Source: Nocardia aurantia (GTDB lineage Bacteria > Actinomycetota > Actinomycetes > Mycobacteriales > Mycobacteriaceae). From it: a stretch of 64,000 nt of DNA. Below are positions 8,000-15,873 of the stretch, piece after piece. Position 1 is the first letter of the stretch; the number at the start of each line of letters is the position of its first letter. Position numbers and translations under genes: made by a program. Below the pieces are notes generated by a model, which was not told where the DNA came from, made no database searches, and saw only the letters and a list, made by a program, of their open reading frames with translations. The stretch covers positions 558,001-622,000 of the forward strand of contig NZ_WEGI01000001.1 in NCBI RefSeq assembly GCF_009604425.1, given 5' to 3'.

Positions 8000-9853
8000 A
8001 TGGAAACTTCGCGGGACTGGGGAAACGAATTTCAAGAAACCTTGAAATGGCTCCTCATCACCTTCGCGATCACGGCCGTCGTCTTCGTGGCGATCCTCGC
8101 GGTGCTGTTCGCGACGACCCGCTGGGGGCGTCAGTTCTGGCATCTGAGCCGCGGGTTCTTCACCGGCCCGGGGGCCTGGAAGAACATCGGATTCGTGGGA
8201 CTGCTGTTGCTGTCGGCCGCCGGTGCGGTCCGGGTGAACGTGCTGATCTCCTACCAGAGCAACGACATGTTCTCGGCGCTGCAATACGGCGCCCAGGCGA
8301 TAGCCAAGAAGGACAGTGACGGGCTGAGCGCCGCCGAACACGCCTTCTGGCAGTCGATGGTGGTCTTCGCGATCATCGCGACCATCCATGTGATCCGCTC
8401 GCTGATCGACTACTACATCGGTGCGGCCTTCGAGGTGCGCTGGCGACTGTGGTTGACCGACAAGGTCGGTACCGACTGGCTCTCGGAACACGCGGACTAC
8501 CGCGGCCGGTTCATCGATGACACCATCGACAACCCGGATCAGCGTATCCAAGAGGACATCACCACCTATGTGCAGCAGAGCCGGGCGCTGTCCATCGGGG
8601 CTGTGACGGCGGTCATCACGGTGGTGTCGTTCACCCAGATCCTCTGGGATCTGTCCGGTCCGCTCACCGTGTTCGGCGTCGAGATCCCGCGCGCGATGAT
8701 GTTCCTGGTCCTGACGTACGTGCTGATCGCGACGGCGATCGCGTTCTGGATCGGCCGTCCGCTGATCCGGATCAACTTCTCCTATCAGCGGGCCACCGCG
8801 AGTTTCCGGTACGCGCTGGTGCGGGTACGCGACCACGCCGAGAGCATCGCCTTCTACCGCGGTGAGAATGTCGAGCATCGCGGCCTGGTCGGCTGGTTCG
8901 ACGGGGTCATCAGGGCGTATTGGTCCCTGATCTTCCGGACCCTCAAATTCAGCGGCTGGAATCTCTCGGTCAACCAGACCGCGGTCGTGTTCCCGTGGAT
9001 GTTGCAGGCGCCGCGCTTCTTCGCGGGCAACGTCACGCTCGGTGGCATGCAGCAGACCGCGTCGGCATTCGGCAACATCCACGATTCGCTGTCGTTCTTC
9101 CGGGAGAACTACGACACCTTCGCCGCCTATCGGGCCGCGTTGATCCGTCTGGACGGCCTGCAGGTGGCCAACCAGCAATCTCGGAGTCTGCCGACGATCT
9201 CGACCGCCGATCTGGCCGACGCGGTCGAGCTGGCCGGCATCGAGGTGCGCCGCCCGGACGGCGAGGTGCTGATCGAGGGCCTCGACCTGCGGCTGGTTCC
9301 GGGCGACGCGATGGTGGTGAAGGGCGATTCCGGCAGTGGCAAGACCACACTGCTGCGTACCCTCGCCGAGCTGTGGCCGTACGGTGCCGGCGAGTTCCGC
9401 CGGCCGGCCGGCAGCGGGACCTTGTTCCTGTCCCAGCTCCCGTACCTGCCCCTGGGTGATCTGCGTACGGTGGTCAGCTACCCCGCCGAACCCGGTGACT
9501 TCTCCGACGAGACGCTGCGTGAGGTGCTGAACAAAGTGCACCTCGGCCACATCGCCGACCGTCTGGACGAGGAAGCCGACTGGGCCAAGATCCTGTCCCC
9601 GGGCGAGCAGCAGCGCATCGCGTTCGCGCGCATCCTGCTGATCCGCCCGAAGGCGGCGTTCCTGGACGAGGCCACCTCCGCGGTCGACGAGGGCCTCGAA
9701 CATTCCCTCTACACCCTGATCCGCGCCGAGGCCCCGGACACCATCCTGGTCAGCGTCGCCCACCGCAGCACGGTCGACCGCTTCCACACCCGCCGCCTCG
9801 ACCTGGCCGGCGGCGGAGCCTGGACCACCGGCGAGATTCCGGCCCCGGCGTAG
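8000..9853 (+). CDS. SbmA/BacA-like ABC transporter, fused permease and ATPase
   Basis: A 617-residue half-transporter of the ABCD/BacA type, resembling mycobacterial Rv1819c. Residues about 15-40, 57-75, 110-135, 195-215 and 230-250 form the membrane part. The SbmA/BacA landmarks LRINFSYQRATASFRYALVR and ESIAFYRGENVE are present. The ATPase at about 410-610 has Walker A GDSGSGKTT (442-450), signature LSPGEQQRIAFARI, Walker B AAFLDEATSAVD and an H-loop VSVAHRS, so it should be active. The family imports vitamin B12, bleomycin-like and antimicrobial peptides, or transports very long-chain fatty acyl groups; the substrate here is unknown. Transcribed alone, divergent from the M13 gene, ending in a strong hairpin. 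Confidence 0.9.
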   Translation: METSRDWGNEFQETLKWLLITFAITAVVFVAILAVLFATTRWGRQFWHLSRGFFTGPGAWKNIGFVGLLLLSAAGAVRVNVLISYQSNDMFSALQYGAQAIAKKDSDGLSAAEHAFWQSMVVFAIIATIHVIRSLIDYYIGAAFEVRWRLWLTDKVGTDWLSEHADYRGRFIDDTIDNPDQRIQEDITTYVQQSRALSIGAVTAVITVVSFTQILWDLSGPLTVFGVEIPRAMMFLVLTYVLIATAIAFWIGRPLIRINFSYQRATASFRYALVRVRDHAESIAFYRGENVEHRGLVGWFDGVIRAYWSLIFRTLKFSGWNLSVNQTAVVFPWMLQAPRFFAGNVTLGGMQQTASAFGNIHDSLSFFRENYDTFAAYRAALIRLDGLQVANQQSRSLPTISTADLADAVELAGIEVRRPDGEVLIEGLDLRLVPGDAMVVKGDSGSGKTTLLRTLAELWPYGAGEFRRPAGSGTLFLSQLPYLPLGDLRTVVSYPAEPGDFSDETLREVLNKVHLGHIADRLDEEADWAKILSPGEQQRIAFARILLIRPKAAFLDEATSAVDEGLEHSLYTLIRAEAPDTILVSVAHRSTVDRFHTRRLDLAGGGAWTTGEIPAPA

Positions 9854-9866
9854 GACCTGTGCCGCG

Positions 9867-9913
9867 GCGAAGCCCCAGGTGCGACCCGATTTGGGCCGCA
9901 CCTGGGGCTTCGC
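9867..9913 (+). terminator. Strong hairpin after the BacA-like gene
   Basis: A 17-bp perfect stem (GCGAAGCCCCAGGTGCG with its complement at 9897-9913) and a 13-base loop, starting 14 bases after the stop codon. There is no T-run. Its right arm fills the spacer of the predicted rplN promoter, so termination and initiation signals are interleaved. Confidence 0.7.
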
Positions 9914-9919
9914 TACACT
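9891..9919 (+). promoter_or_regulatory. Predicted promoter of rplN-rplX-rplE-rpsZ
   Basis: TTGGGC (9891-9896), 17-base spacer, TACACT (9914-9919), about 175 bases before rplN. The sequence after the -10 (TNNCCGGTTGC) recurs at the rpsH promoter. The leader holds a 6-bp hairpin (TGCGGG 9932-9937 / CCCGCA 9947-9952), whose role is unknown. Confidence 0.55.
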
Positions 9920-10092
9920 TAGCCGGTTGCCTGCGGGACACGTGTGCCCGCACTCCGCCCGTGAACCCGCAGCGTTCCCCGCTCTGAGCTGGGATTTTCG
10001 CGCTGACAGGCGCGCGTTTGGAGGGCAACTGACCATGTCCGTCGGGTCGGCAATCCGGCGTGCATATCGTCCAGGTCTTAGGAGGAGCTGAA

Positions 10093-10461
<369 letters not shown>

Positions 10462-10463
10462 CC

Positions 10464-10778
10464 ATGAAGGTGCACAAGGGTGACACCGTGATCGTCATCT
10501 CGGGCAAGGACAAGGGCGCCAAGGGCAAGGTCATCCAGGCCTTCCCGGAGCGCAGCCGGGTCCTGGTCGAGGGCGTGAACCGGATCAAGAAGCATGTCGC
10601 GAACTCCGCGAACCAGCGCGGCGCCAGCTCCGGCGGCATCGTGACCCAGGAGGCGCCCATCCACGTCTCGAACGTGATGGTTGTCGACTCCGACGGCAAG
10701 CCGACCCGGGTGGGCTACCGCACCGACGAGAACGGCAAGCGGGTGCGTATCTCCCGTCGCAACGGGAAGGACATCTGA
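10464..10778 (+). CDS. rplX: 50S ribosomal protein L24
   Basis: 104 residues. The N-terminal KOW motif ([20 protein letters not shown]) and [11 protein letters not shown] identify L24, an assembly-initiating protein that binds the 5' end of 23S rRNA. It begins 2 bases after rplN and ends 2 bases before rplE, within one operon. Confidence 0.98.
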   Translation: MKVHKGDTVIVISGKDKGAKGKVIQAFPERSRVLVEGVNRIKKHVANSANQRGASSGGIVTQEAPIHVSNVMVVDSDGKPTRVGYRTDENGKRVRISRRNGKDI

Positions 10779-10780
10779 GC

Positions 10781-11347
10781 ATGACTTCGACCGAGAACAA
10801 AGTGCAGCCGCGTCTGAAGCTGCGCTACCGCGCGGAGATTCGCGACGCGCTGAACAGCGAATTCAACTACGCCAACGTGATGCAGATCCCCGGCGTGGTG
10901 AAGGTCGTCGTGAACATGGGTGTCGGCGACGCCGCCCGTGACGCGAAGCTGATCAACGGCGCGGTCGCCGACCTGACCCTGATCACGGGCCAGAAGCCGG
11001 AGATCCGCAAGGCCACGAAGTCCATCGCGCAGTTCAAGCTCCGCGAGGGCATGCCGATCGGCGCGAAGGTCACCCTCCGCGGCGACCGCATGTGGGAGTT
11101 CCTGGACCGCTTGATCTCCATCGCGCTGCCCCGTATCCGCGACTTCCGTGGCCTGTCCCCGAAGCAGTTCGACGGCCACGGCAACTACACCTTCGGCCTC
11201 TCGGAGCAGTCGATGTTCCACGAGATCGACGTCGACCGGATCGATCGCCCCCGCGGTATGGACATCACCGTCGTGACCACCGCGACCAACAATGAGGAGG
11301 GCCGCGCCCTGCTCAAGCACCTCGGCTTCCCGTTCAAGGAGAACTGA
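10781..11347 (+). CDS. rplE: 50S ribosomal protein L5
   Basis: 188 residues. Landmarks include [37 protein letters not shown] and [16 protein letters not shown]5 joins 5S rRNA to the large subunit and contacts S13 and P-site tRNA. Order and spacing are standard for the spc operon. Confidence 0.98.
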   Translation: MTSTENKVQPRLKLRYRAEIRDALNSEFNYANVMQIPGVVKVVVNMGVGDAARDAKLINGAVADLTLITGQKPEIRKATKSIAQFKLREGMPIGAKVTLRGDRMWEFLDRLISIALPRIRDFRGLSPKQFDGHGNYTFGLSEQSMFHEIDVDRIDRPRGMDITVVTTATNNEEGRALLKHLGFPFKEN

Positions 11348-11351
11348 GCAT

Positions 11352-11537
11352 ATGGCTAAGAAAGCCCTCGTCAACAAGGCCAACGCCAAGCCGAAGTTCG
11401 CGGTGCGTGGCTACACCCGCTGCCAGCGCTGCGGCCGGCCCCACGCCGTCTACCGCAAGTTCGGCCTGTGCCGCGTCTGCCTGCGCGAGATGGCCCACCG
11501 CGGCGAACTCCCGGGCGTCCACAAGTCCTCCTGGTAA
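11352..11537 (+). CDS. rpsZ: 30S ribosomal protein S14, type Z (zinc-binding)
   Basis: 61 residues, the short zinc-containing form. The ligand pairs CQRC and CRVC around [12 protein letters not shown] are intact, so this is the zinc-dependent C+ version. The start ATG at 11352 ([16 protein letters not shown]) is 4 bases after the rplE stop; the frame is open upstream but the extra residues are unrelated to S14. In most actinobacteria rpsH follows directly; here the operon is interrupted by a terminator and about 4 kb of accessory genes. Confidence 0.97.
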   Translation: MAKKALVNKANAKPKFAVRGYTRCQRCGRPHAVYRKFGLCRVCLREMAHRGELPGVHKSSW

Positions 11538-11554
11538 CAGCCTGCCTCACAGCT

Positions 11555-11585
11555 CCAGCCCGCAGACCATAGGTCTGCGGGCTGG
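11555..11585 (+). terminator. Terminator-like hairpin after rpsZ
   Basis: A 14-bp perfect stem (CCAGCCCGCAGACC / GGTCTGCGGGCTGG) with loop ATA, 17 bases after the rpsZ stop. It closes the first half of the split spc operon and marks the left edge of the accessory islet. Confidence 0.7.
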
Positions 11586-11669
11586 ATGCGTTGCGCTGGT
11601 GGCCTTTTCGCGACGGCTTTCTCCCCGAACGCAACCCGGTCGAACGTCGGACGGCATCGTGCCGACGGA

Positions 11670-12878
11670 TCAGGCGCCGGCGCCCAGTTCCTGATCGATA
11701 TCGTCGGCGGGCAGCGGACGATCGCTGCGATGCCCCCCGGTGGTCGGTTTCGAATGCCTGGTTGCCGAGTCGACCAGTTCGTAAGACGTGTTGCGGCCGC
11801 CGGATTCGGATCGGCGCAACATTTTCAGCTCGACCAATTCGTTGATGTCACGCAATGCCGTGTCCTGCGAGGTTTTCGTGATCACCGCCCATTTGTGGGT
11901 GGTGAGTTTGCCGGTGAAGCCGTCCAGGAGGCGGTTGAGCATGGTGGTTTGGCGGGCGTTCATCGGCACCGAGCCCCAGCGCCGCCAGAATTGGGCCTTC
12001 ACCAGCACGGCGTCGATGGTGGTGTCGGCGTGGGCGATCGCGCGCTCGAGGGCGCCGAGGAACCACAGCAGCCATGCCGTGACATCCAGCGTGCTCTTCT
12101 GGGTTCGTTCGAGAATGGTGTAATAGTCGTTGCGTTCTCGCTGAATTTGCGCCGAGAGGCTGTAGAAACGTTGCGGGCTGCGATCGGCGCGGGCCAGCCA
12201 GAGGTCGCCGAGAGCCCGTGCGATACGACCGTTGCCGTCATCGAACGGGTGGATGGTCACGAACCGGAGATGCGCCAGAGCCGCTTTCACCAGTGCCGGC
12301 TCGCCGGTGTCGTTGTTGAACCAGTCGAGGAATCGCTGCATCTCCGCGTCGAGCCGGGCCGCCGGTGGCGCCTCGAAATGAACCTTCTGCCGCCCGTAGG
12401 CCCCGGACACGACCTGCATCGGCCCGTCCGAGTCGGAACGCCAGGCGCCGATGGTCAACCGGGAGATCCCGGAATATCCAGTGGGGAACAATCCGGCGTG
12501 CCAGCCGAACAGGCGATCCGCCGTCATCGGCCGGCCGTAATGCACCGTGGCGTCCAGGATCATCTCCACCACGCCGTCGACATGCCGGTCGGAGGGCACC
12601 GCGGCGCCGATGTCGACTCCGAGTCGGCGGGCCAGTGAGGACCGCACGGATGCGGCGTCCAGCAACTCACCCTCGATCTCGCTGGTCTTCACGACGTCTG
12701 TCGTGAGAGCGGCGAGTCCGGCCTGTTCCCGGACGTCGGGATCGGCATCGGACAATCGGCCGAGCAGCCGTCCGTGCCGGTCGGCGACCTCGGTGAGCGG
12801 GCCGATCACGCGGGCTGCGTCGTATCGCAGGCTCGGCCAGTCCGAGTCCTCCCAGATGTACTTCCGATGACCCGTCAT
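11670..12878 (-). CDS. Fic family protein (predicted AMP-transferase) with DUF4172 N-terminus and a VapB-like tail
   Basis: 402 residues. The N-terminal part (YIWEDSDWPSL) resembles the DUF4172 segment found before Fic domains. The active-site motif HPFDDGNGRIAR begins at H210 and matches HxFx(D/E)GNGRxxR, so AMP transfer to protein targets is predicted. An inhibitory-helix motif of the (S/T)xxxE(G/N) type is at residues 65-70 (TSEIEG), upstream of the Fic core, as in class II Fic proteins that hold themselves inactive. The C-terminal third (KWAVITKTSQDTALRDINEL) looks like a winged helix. The last 25 residues (KPTTGGHRSDRPL...) match the tail of the VapB antitoxin encoded at 14993. The start ATG lies 6 bases after a TACAAT -10 box, suggesting a leaderless mRNA. 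Confidence 0.9.
   Translation of the reverse strand: MTGHRKYIWEDSDWPSLRYDAARVIGPLTEVADRHGRLLGRLSDADPDVREQAGLAALTTDVVKTSEIEGELLDAASVRSSLARRLGVDIGAAVPSDRHVDGVVEMILDATVHYGRPMTADRLFGWHAGLFPTGYSGISRLTIGAWRSDSDGPMQVVSGAYGRQKVHFEAPPAARLDAEMQRFLDWFNNDTGEPALVKAALAHLRFVTIHPFDDGNGRIARALGDLWLARADRSPQRFYSLSAQIQRERNDYYTILERTQKSTLDVTAWLLWFLGALERAIAHADTTIDAVLVKAQFWRRWGSVPMNARQTTMLNRLLDGFTGKLTTHKWAVITKTSQDTALRDINELVELKMLRRSESGGRNTSYELVDSATRHSKPTTGGHRSDRPLPADDIDQELGAGA
11685..11750 (-). repeat. 66-bp inverted repeat, left copy (fic 3' end)
   Basis: Encodes KPTTGGHRSDRPLPADDID plus QEL at the Fic C-terminus. About 56 of 66 bases match, in inverted orientation, 15122-15187 in vapB. Confidence 0.85.
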
Positions 12879-12884
12879 GCGTCG

Positions 12885-12920
12885 ATTGTACGTGTATTCA
12901 CCGCATAATCTGCGGTGAAT
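12885..12920 (-). promoter_or_regulatory. Leaderless Fic promoter with palindromic operator
   Basis: On the minus strand a TACAAT box (12885-12890) ends 6 bases before the fic ATG. Upstream, covering the -35 region, is a perfect 10-bp inverted repeat, ATTCACCGCA (12896-12905) and TGCGGTGAAT (12911-12920), with a 5-base centre. The position suits a repressor site; the Fic winged-helix region is one candidate binder. Confidence 0.55.
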
Positions 12921-12934
12921 GTCGCCGGATCAGG

Positions 12935-12962
12935 CATCGCACCGGCTGCAACCGGTGCGATG
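12935..12962. other. Second inverted repeat between fic and the 624-aa gene
   Basis: A perfect 11-bp inverted repeat, CATCGCACCGG (12935-12945) and CCGGTGCGATG (12952-12962), with a 6-base centre, 46 bases before the start of the plus-strand gene. It could be an operator or a transcription block; it has no T-run. Confidence 0.5.
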
Positions 12963-13008
12963 TAGTTTCCCGGTGCCAACGGCGTGGGGCGCGTCTACCG
13001 TGGCTTTC

Positions 13009-14883
13009 GTGCGGACGCATTTCGAGCTGGATGAGAACGACGAGTACCTGGCGGCTCGCGCGTTGCTGGTGCGACGGTGCATGACGTGGGCGCGAGAGGA
13101 AGGATTGCCGGCCGATTCGGCGGTCATCGGGGCGGCGCTGGATTCGCGGCACCACAGCCGGGACGGACGGCTGGCGTATTGGACGCCCGAGTCGGTGCGG
13201 GTGCTGTTGCTGGACTGGTTTCCCGCGATGGTGCCGGCCGATCGGACGCCGGTCGGTGACGTCCTGCCTGCGGTGGGCACGCTGTTGCGTTATCTGGCGG
13301 CCGTGCGGCTGCTCGATCCGCGTGGTGCCGCGCTCGAGCCGTTGCTCAACGAGATCGCAACGCTCGAACCGGAATTCGTTGCCACGATGCGGGTTGCGAA
13401 ACCGCACGGCAGGCCGGATCGGGTCGGCATGTCCGCCTTCGAGCAGGCGATCGCCGAGGTGGAGGAGCGGTTCGGGGATGTTGTCCGCGGTCCCGGGGTG
13501 ATCGGCGGCGGGCAGCGGCTGTTCGCTCAGCCGCCGGTGGTGCTGCCGTCCCTGCGGCGGCAGGCGGAACTGGCAGCGGCGTCGCCGCTCGTGCACAAGC
13601 TGGGTGAACTGGTGGATTGGGTCGGCCCGGGCGGTCGTGGGCTCACCGGCACGGGGCAATTGCGGTTGGCCGATGCGCGGGAGGCGGTCGCCAGGCTCGA
13701 GACCGGTGACGAGATCGCGGACATCCGCAGCAGCGCCGAGTTGCCCAGGCTGTCGCTGCTGCTGGCGTGGGCCAAACAGATCCGGCTGATCCGGGTGGTC
13801 AAGGGCCGACTGGTTCAGGTGGCGAAGGCCCGCCCGCTGTTGAAGAATCCGTTGATGTTGTGGCACAAGGCATTCGAGGCGATCTGGGAGCTGGCCGACT
13901 TCATCTGCCTGCCGCTGTGGGCCGGTGAACCGCTCTCGATCCTGCACAACCTGTTCGATATCTCGGTCCCGGACATGCTGGCCGGCGTGTACGGCATGCC
14001 GCTGCCGGTGCCGCTGCGGCGGCTCGAACAGCCGTTGTGGCTGGAGGGCCTCGAACTGTTCCGGCTGTCGGACGCACCGGCGGAAGTACTTGCGGCCGAG
14101 CGGATTCAACTGAATGTCGACCTGCTCGCCGTTCTCGACGCGTTCGTGCGGCTGGGCGCGGTCGAGATCACGCACGGAGTGCCCGACGAGATGTATCTGT
14201 CCGATCTGGGCGAGGAGGGGCCGTGGTCGGATGCCCAGCTGTCCCCGGCGGAACTGCGCGAATTGAGGGCCGACCTGAGCAAGCCCGGCCCGCTGGTGGC
14301 ATTCACCGAACTGGGCCTGGTAGCCATGCGGGACCGATTACTGGCCGAGGGCCGCGAGGCCGGTGTGGTGGGCGAACTGGTGGACGCGGGCCCGGCCGAG
14401 TTGCTGGGAGTCGTCGCGGACCACTACCCGGAGGACGCCGCGCGACTCGAGATCGGCGGCTGGCTCGATGCGCACGGCGGCGATGTGGAACCACTGTTGC
14501 AGGCGATCCGCGAGTGCCCGTTCCGGCTCCGCGCGGCCGCCATGCTGCACATGCTCGCGGCGGCGCTACCGGCCGAACGCACCCTGCTCCGTCGGCTGCG
14601 CGCCGATCCGGAACTCGGGCCGCTGGCCCTGACGGCCCTGATGGAGTCGGGTGAACTGGGGATGCCGGACCTGACGCCCGCCGAGGGCATACTCTGCACC
14701 GCCGAAAGCTTCCTGCAACTGAACGAATTCGGCGGTGCCGAAGCGGTGCGTGCGGAGCTGGAAGGTGTACCCGCGGCCGCTCGCCGAGATCTGGTCGACG
14801 CGCTGCGCGGGTCGGGTCATCCGGCGGCGCAGGCGGTGGGCGAGGTGACCGCGGCAATTCGCCGCCCGGCTCGAAAGCGCTGA
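13009..14883 (+). CDS. Hypothetical protein, 624 aa, helical, unrecognised
   Basis: I do not recognise this protein. It is soluble, acidic, rich in Leu, Ala and Glu, and probably mostly helical; no membrane segment, signal peptide or catalytic motif is obvious. Residues about 260-300 (LPRLSLLLAWAKQIRLIRVV) and 460-600 suggest small helical repeats or degenerate winged-helix units. The GTG at 13009 is preferred: it starts the conserved-looking MRTHFELDENDEYLA, and a TACCGT box at 12996-13001 would make a leaderless transcript. An ATG at 12919 in the same frame would add 30 unusual residues overlapping both palindromes. It lies between the fic gene and vapBC in the islet that splits the spc operon; no functional link is proven. 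Confidence 0.75.
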   Translation: MRTHFELDENDEYLAARALLVRRCMTWAREEGLPADSAVIGAALDSRHHSRDGRLAYWTPESVRVLLLDWFPAMVPADRTPVGDVLPAVGTLLRYLAAVRLLDPRGAALEPLLNEIATLEPEFVATMRVAKPHGRPDRVGMSAFEQAIAEVEERFGDVVRGPGVIGGGQRLFAQPPVVLPSLRRQAELAAASPLVHKLGELVDWVGPGGRGLTGTGQLRLADAREAVARLETGDEIADIRSSAELPRLSLLLAWAKQIRLIRVVKGRLVQVAKARPLLKNPLMLWHKAFEAIWELADFICLPLWAGEPLSILHNLFDISVPDMLAGVYGMPLPVPLRRLEQPLWLEGLELFRLSDAPAEVLAAERIQLNVDLLAVLDAFVRLGAVEITHGVPDEMYLSDLGEEGPWSDAQLSPAELRELRADLSKPGPLVAFTELGLVAMRDRLLAEGREAGVVGELVDAGPAELLGVVADHYPEDAARLEIGGWLDAHGGDVEPLLQAIRECPFRLRAAAMLHMLAAALPAERTLLRRLRADPELGPLALTALMESGELGMPDLTPAEGILCTAESFLQLNEFGGAEAVRAELEGVPAAARRDLVDALRGSGHPAAQAVGEVTAAIRRPARKR

Positions 14884-14980
14884 GCGGCAAGGTATTTCGA
14901 CTTCGATAGGACGACCTGGGCCTGTCTCCGGTGACCGATTCGGTCGTCATCCGGAGGTGGGGCTACCTCGCGTATCCCGG

Positions 14981-14986
14981 TATACT
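14981..14986 (+). promoter_or_regulatory. -10 box of a leaderless vapBC promoter
   Basis: TATACT ends 6 bases before the vapB ATG at 14993, so transcription should begin at or next to the start codon. The surrounding GTAT-CCCGGT-ATAC is a small inverted repeat that could be the VapB operator. Confidence 0.5.
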
Positions 14987-14992
14987 CGTGGT

Positions 14993-15211
14993 ATGTCTGA
15001 CATGACGACGATCAAAGTGCCCAAGTCCGTCCGTGACCGGCTGCAGCAAGTCGCCGCGTCGAACGATCTGACCCTGGCCGGCGCGATCGACCTTCTGCTG
15101 GAGAAGGCGGGTACTCGCCCGAAACCGACCACGGGGGGTTATCGCAGCGACCGGCCGCTGTCCGCCGAGGACATTGATCGGGAACTGGCCGGCGGATTCG
15201 GTGCTCGATGA
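14993..15211 (+). CDS. vapB: VapB-like antitoxin (ribbon-helix-helix)
   Basis: 72 residues. Residues 1-40 (MTTIKVPKSVRDRLQQVAA, then LTLAGAIDLLLEKAG) fit a ribbon-helix-helix DNA-binding fold. The rest is a polar tail (KPTTGGYRSDRPLSAEDID) expected to be disordered until it binds the toxin. The ATG at 14993 is taken because a TATACT box is placed for leaderless start; an internal ATG at 15002 is possible. The stop overlaps the toxin start (ATGA), normal for TA pairs. The tail is 85% identical at DNA level to the 3' end of the fic gene. Confidence 0.85.
   Translation: MSDMTTIKVPKSVRDRLQQVAASNDLTLAGAIDLLLEKAGTRPKPTTGGYRSDRPLSAEDIDRELAGGFGAR
15122..15187 (+). repeat. 66-bp inverted repeat, right copy (vapB 3' end)
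   Basis: Encodes KPTTGGYRSDRPLSAEDID plus REL in the toxin-binding tail of VapB. With the left copy it brackets the accessory genes inside the spc operon. Confidence 0.85.
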
Positions 15212-15633
15212 CGATCGTCGTGGACACCAGTGCGATCCTCGCGCTCTTCGATGAGTCGTACGTGGAACACAAGGACTTGGTACGAATCATTGATGCCAAC
15301 GATGAACGGCTGGTCGTCTCTCCTCTGGTCGTAGCCGAAGCCGATCACATGCTGTACACGCGACTCGGCTCGCGGGCGGCACGCGATTTTGCGTCGGATG
15401 TGGCCGGTGGTGCCTATGAACTGGCCGAATGGACGTCCAATGAGCATGCCGCGGCGCTTGCGGTCATCGGGCAGTACCGTAACGACTATGTGGGCGTAGC
15501 AGATGCGTCGAATGTGGTCATTGCGGATCGCGAGCGCACCGATCGGATCATGACCCTCGATCAGCGGCATTTCCGGACCCTGCGCCCGCTGTGGGGTTTC
15601 TCCGCCTTCGTTCTCCTGCCGTACGACGCGTAA
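15208..15633 (+). CDS. vapC: VapC-like PIN-domain toxin ribonuclease
   Basis: 141 residues with the PIN-domain acidic set: D6 in MTIVVDTSAILALFD, E in VVAEADHML, D in VADASNVVIADR and the later D in MTLDQRHFRTL. PIN toxins of this kind are Mg-dependent ribonucleases, in mycobacteria often cleaving tRNA or 23S rRNA; the target here is unknown. It is translationally coupled to vapB and expected to be neutralised by its tail. It is the last gene of the islet before the rpsH promoter. Confidence 0.9.
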   Translation: MTIVVDTSAILALFDESYVEHKDLVRIIDANDERLVVSPLVVAEADHMLYTRLGSRAARDFASDVAGGAYELAEWTSNEHAAALAVIGQYRNDYVGVADASNVVIADRERTDRIMTLDQRHFRTLRPLWGFSAFVLLPYDA

Positions 15634-15659
15634 CGTGCGGGGGTCTCGGGACCCCGATT

Positions 15660-15687
15660 TTGATGCCGCTCGGCTATTGCCTACACT
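15660..15687 (+). promoter_or_regulatory. Predicted promoter of rpsH-rplF-rplR-rpsE-rpmD-rplO
   Basis: TTGATG (15660-15665), 16-base spacer, TACACT (15682-15687), followed by TGACCGGTTGC. The -10 and the next bases match the rplN promoter at 13 of 15 positions outside two variable bases. It allows the second half of the spc operon to be expressed despite the terminator and islet. The leader is about 185 bases and shows no ORF. Confidence 0.6.
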
Positions 15688-15873
15688 TGACCGGTTGCTC
15701 GGGCACTGTCATGTCTGCGCGCGGATGCGCGCGGCCTCTGACCTGGTCCGGGTGGCTGTGCAGCATCCGGTCGGGCAGTCCCGGCCGGACCGACCGAATT
15801 GTCGTAGGCCCACGACCGCCGTTCTTCGACGGTGTTGTATGGGAACCGCGGCGAGAAAGGTAACGGTCAATCC

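Noticed and set aside
7874-10036. Upstream extension of the M13 peptidase frame on the minus strand
   Set aside because: It would cover the whole BacA-like gene antisense and bury the Tat/lipobox signal. The ATG at 7871-7873 has a good Shine-Dalgarno.
14928-14954. Imperfect hairpin before vapB (CCGG...CCGG)
   Set aside because: The stem needs a bulge and no T-run follows; too weak to call as a terminator for the 624-aa gene.
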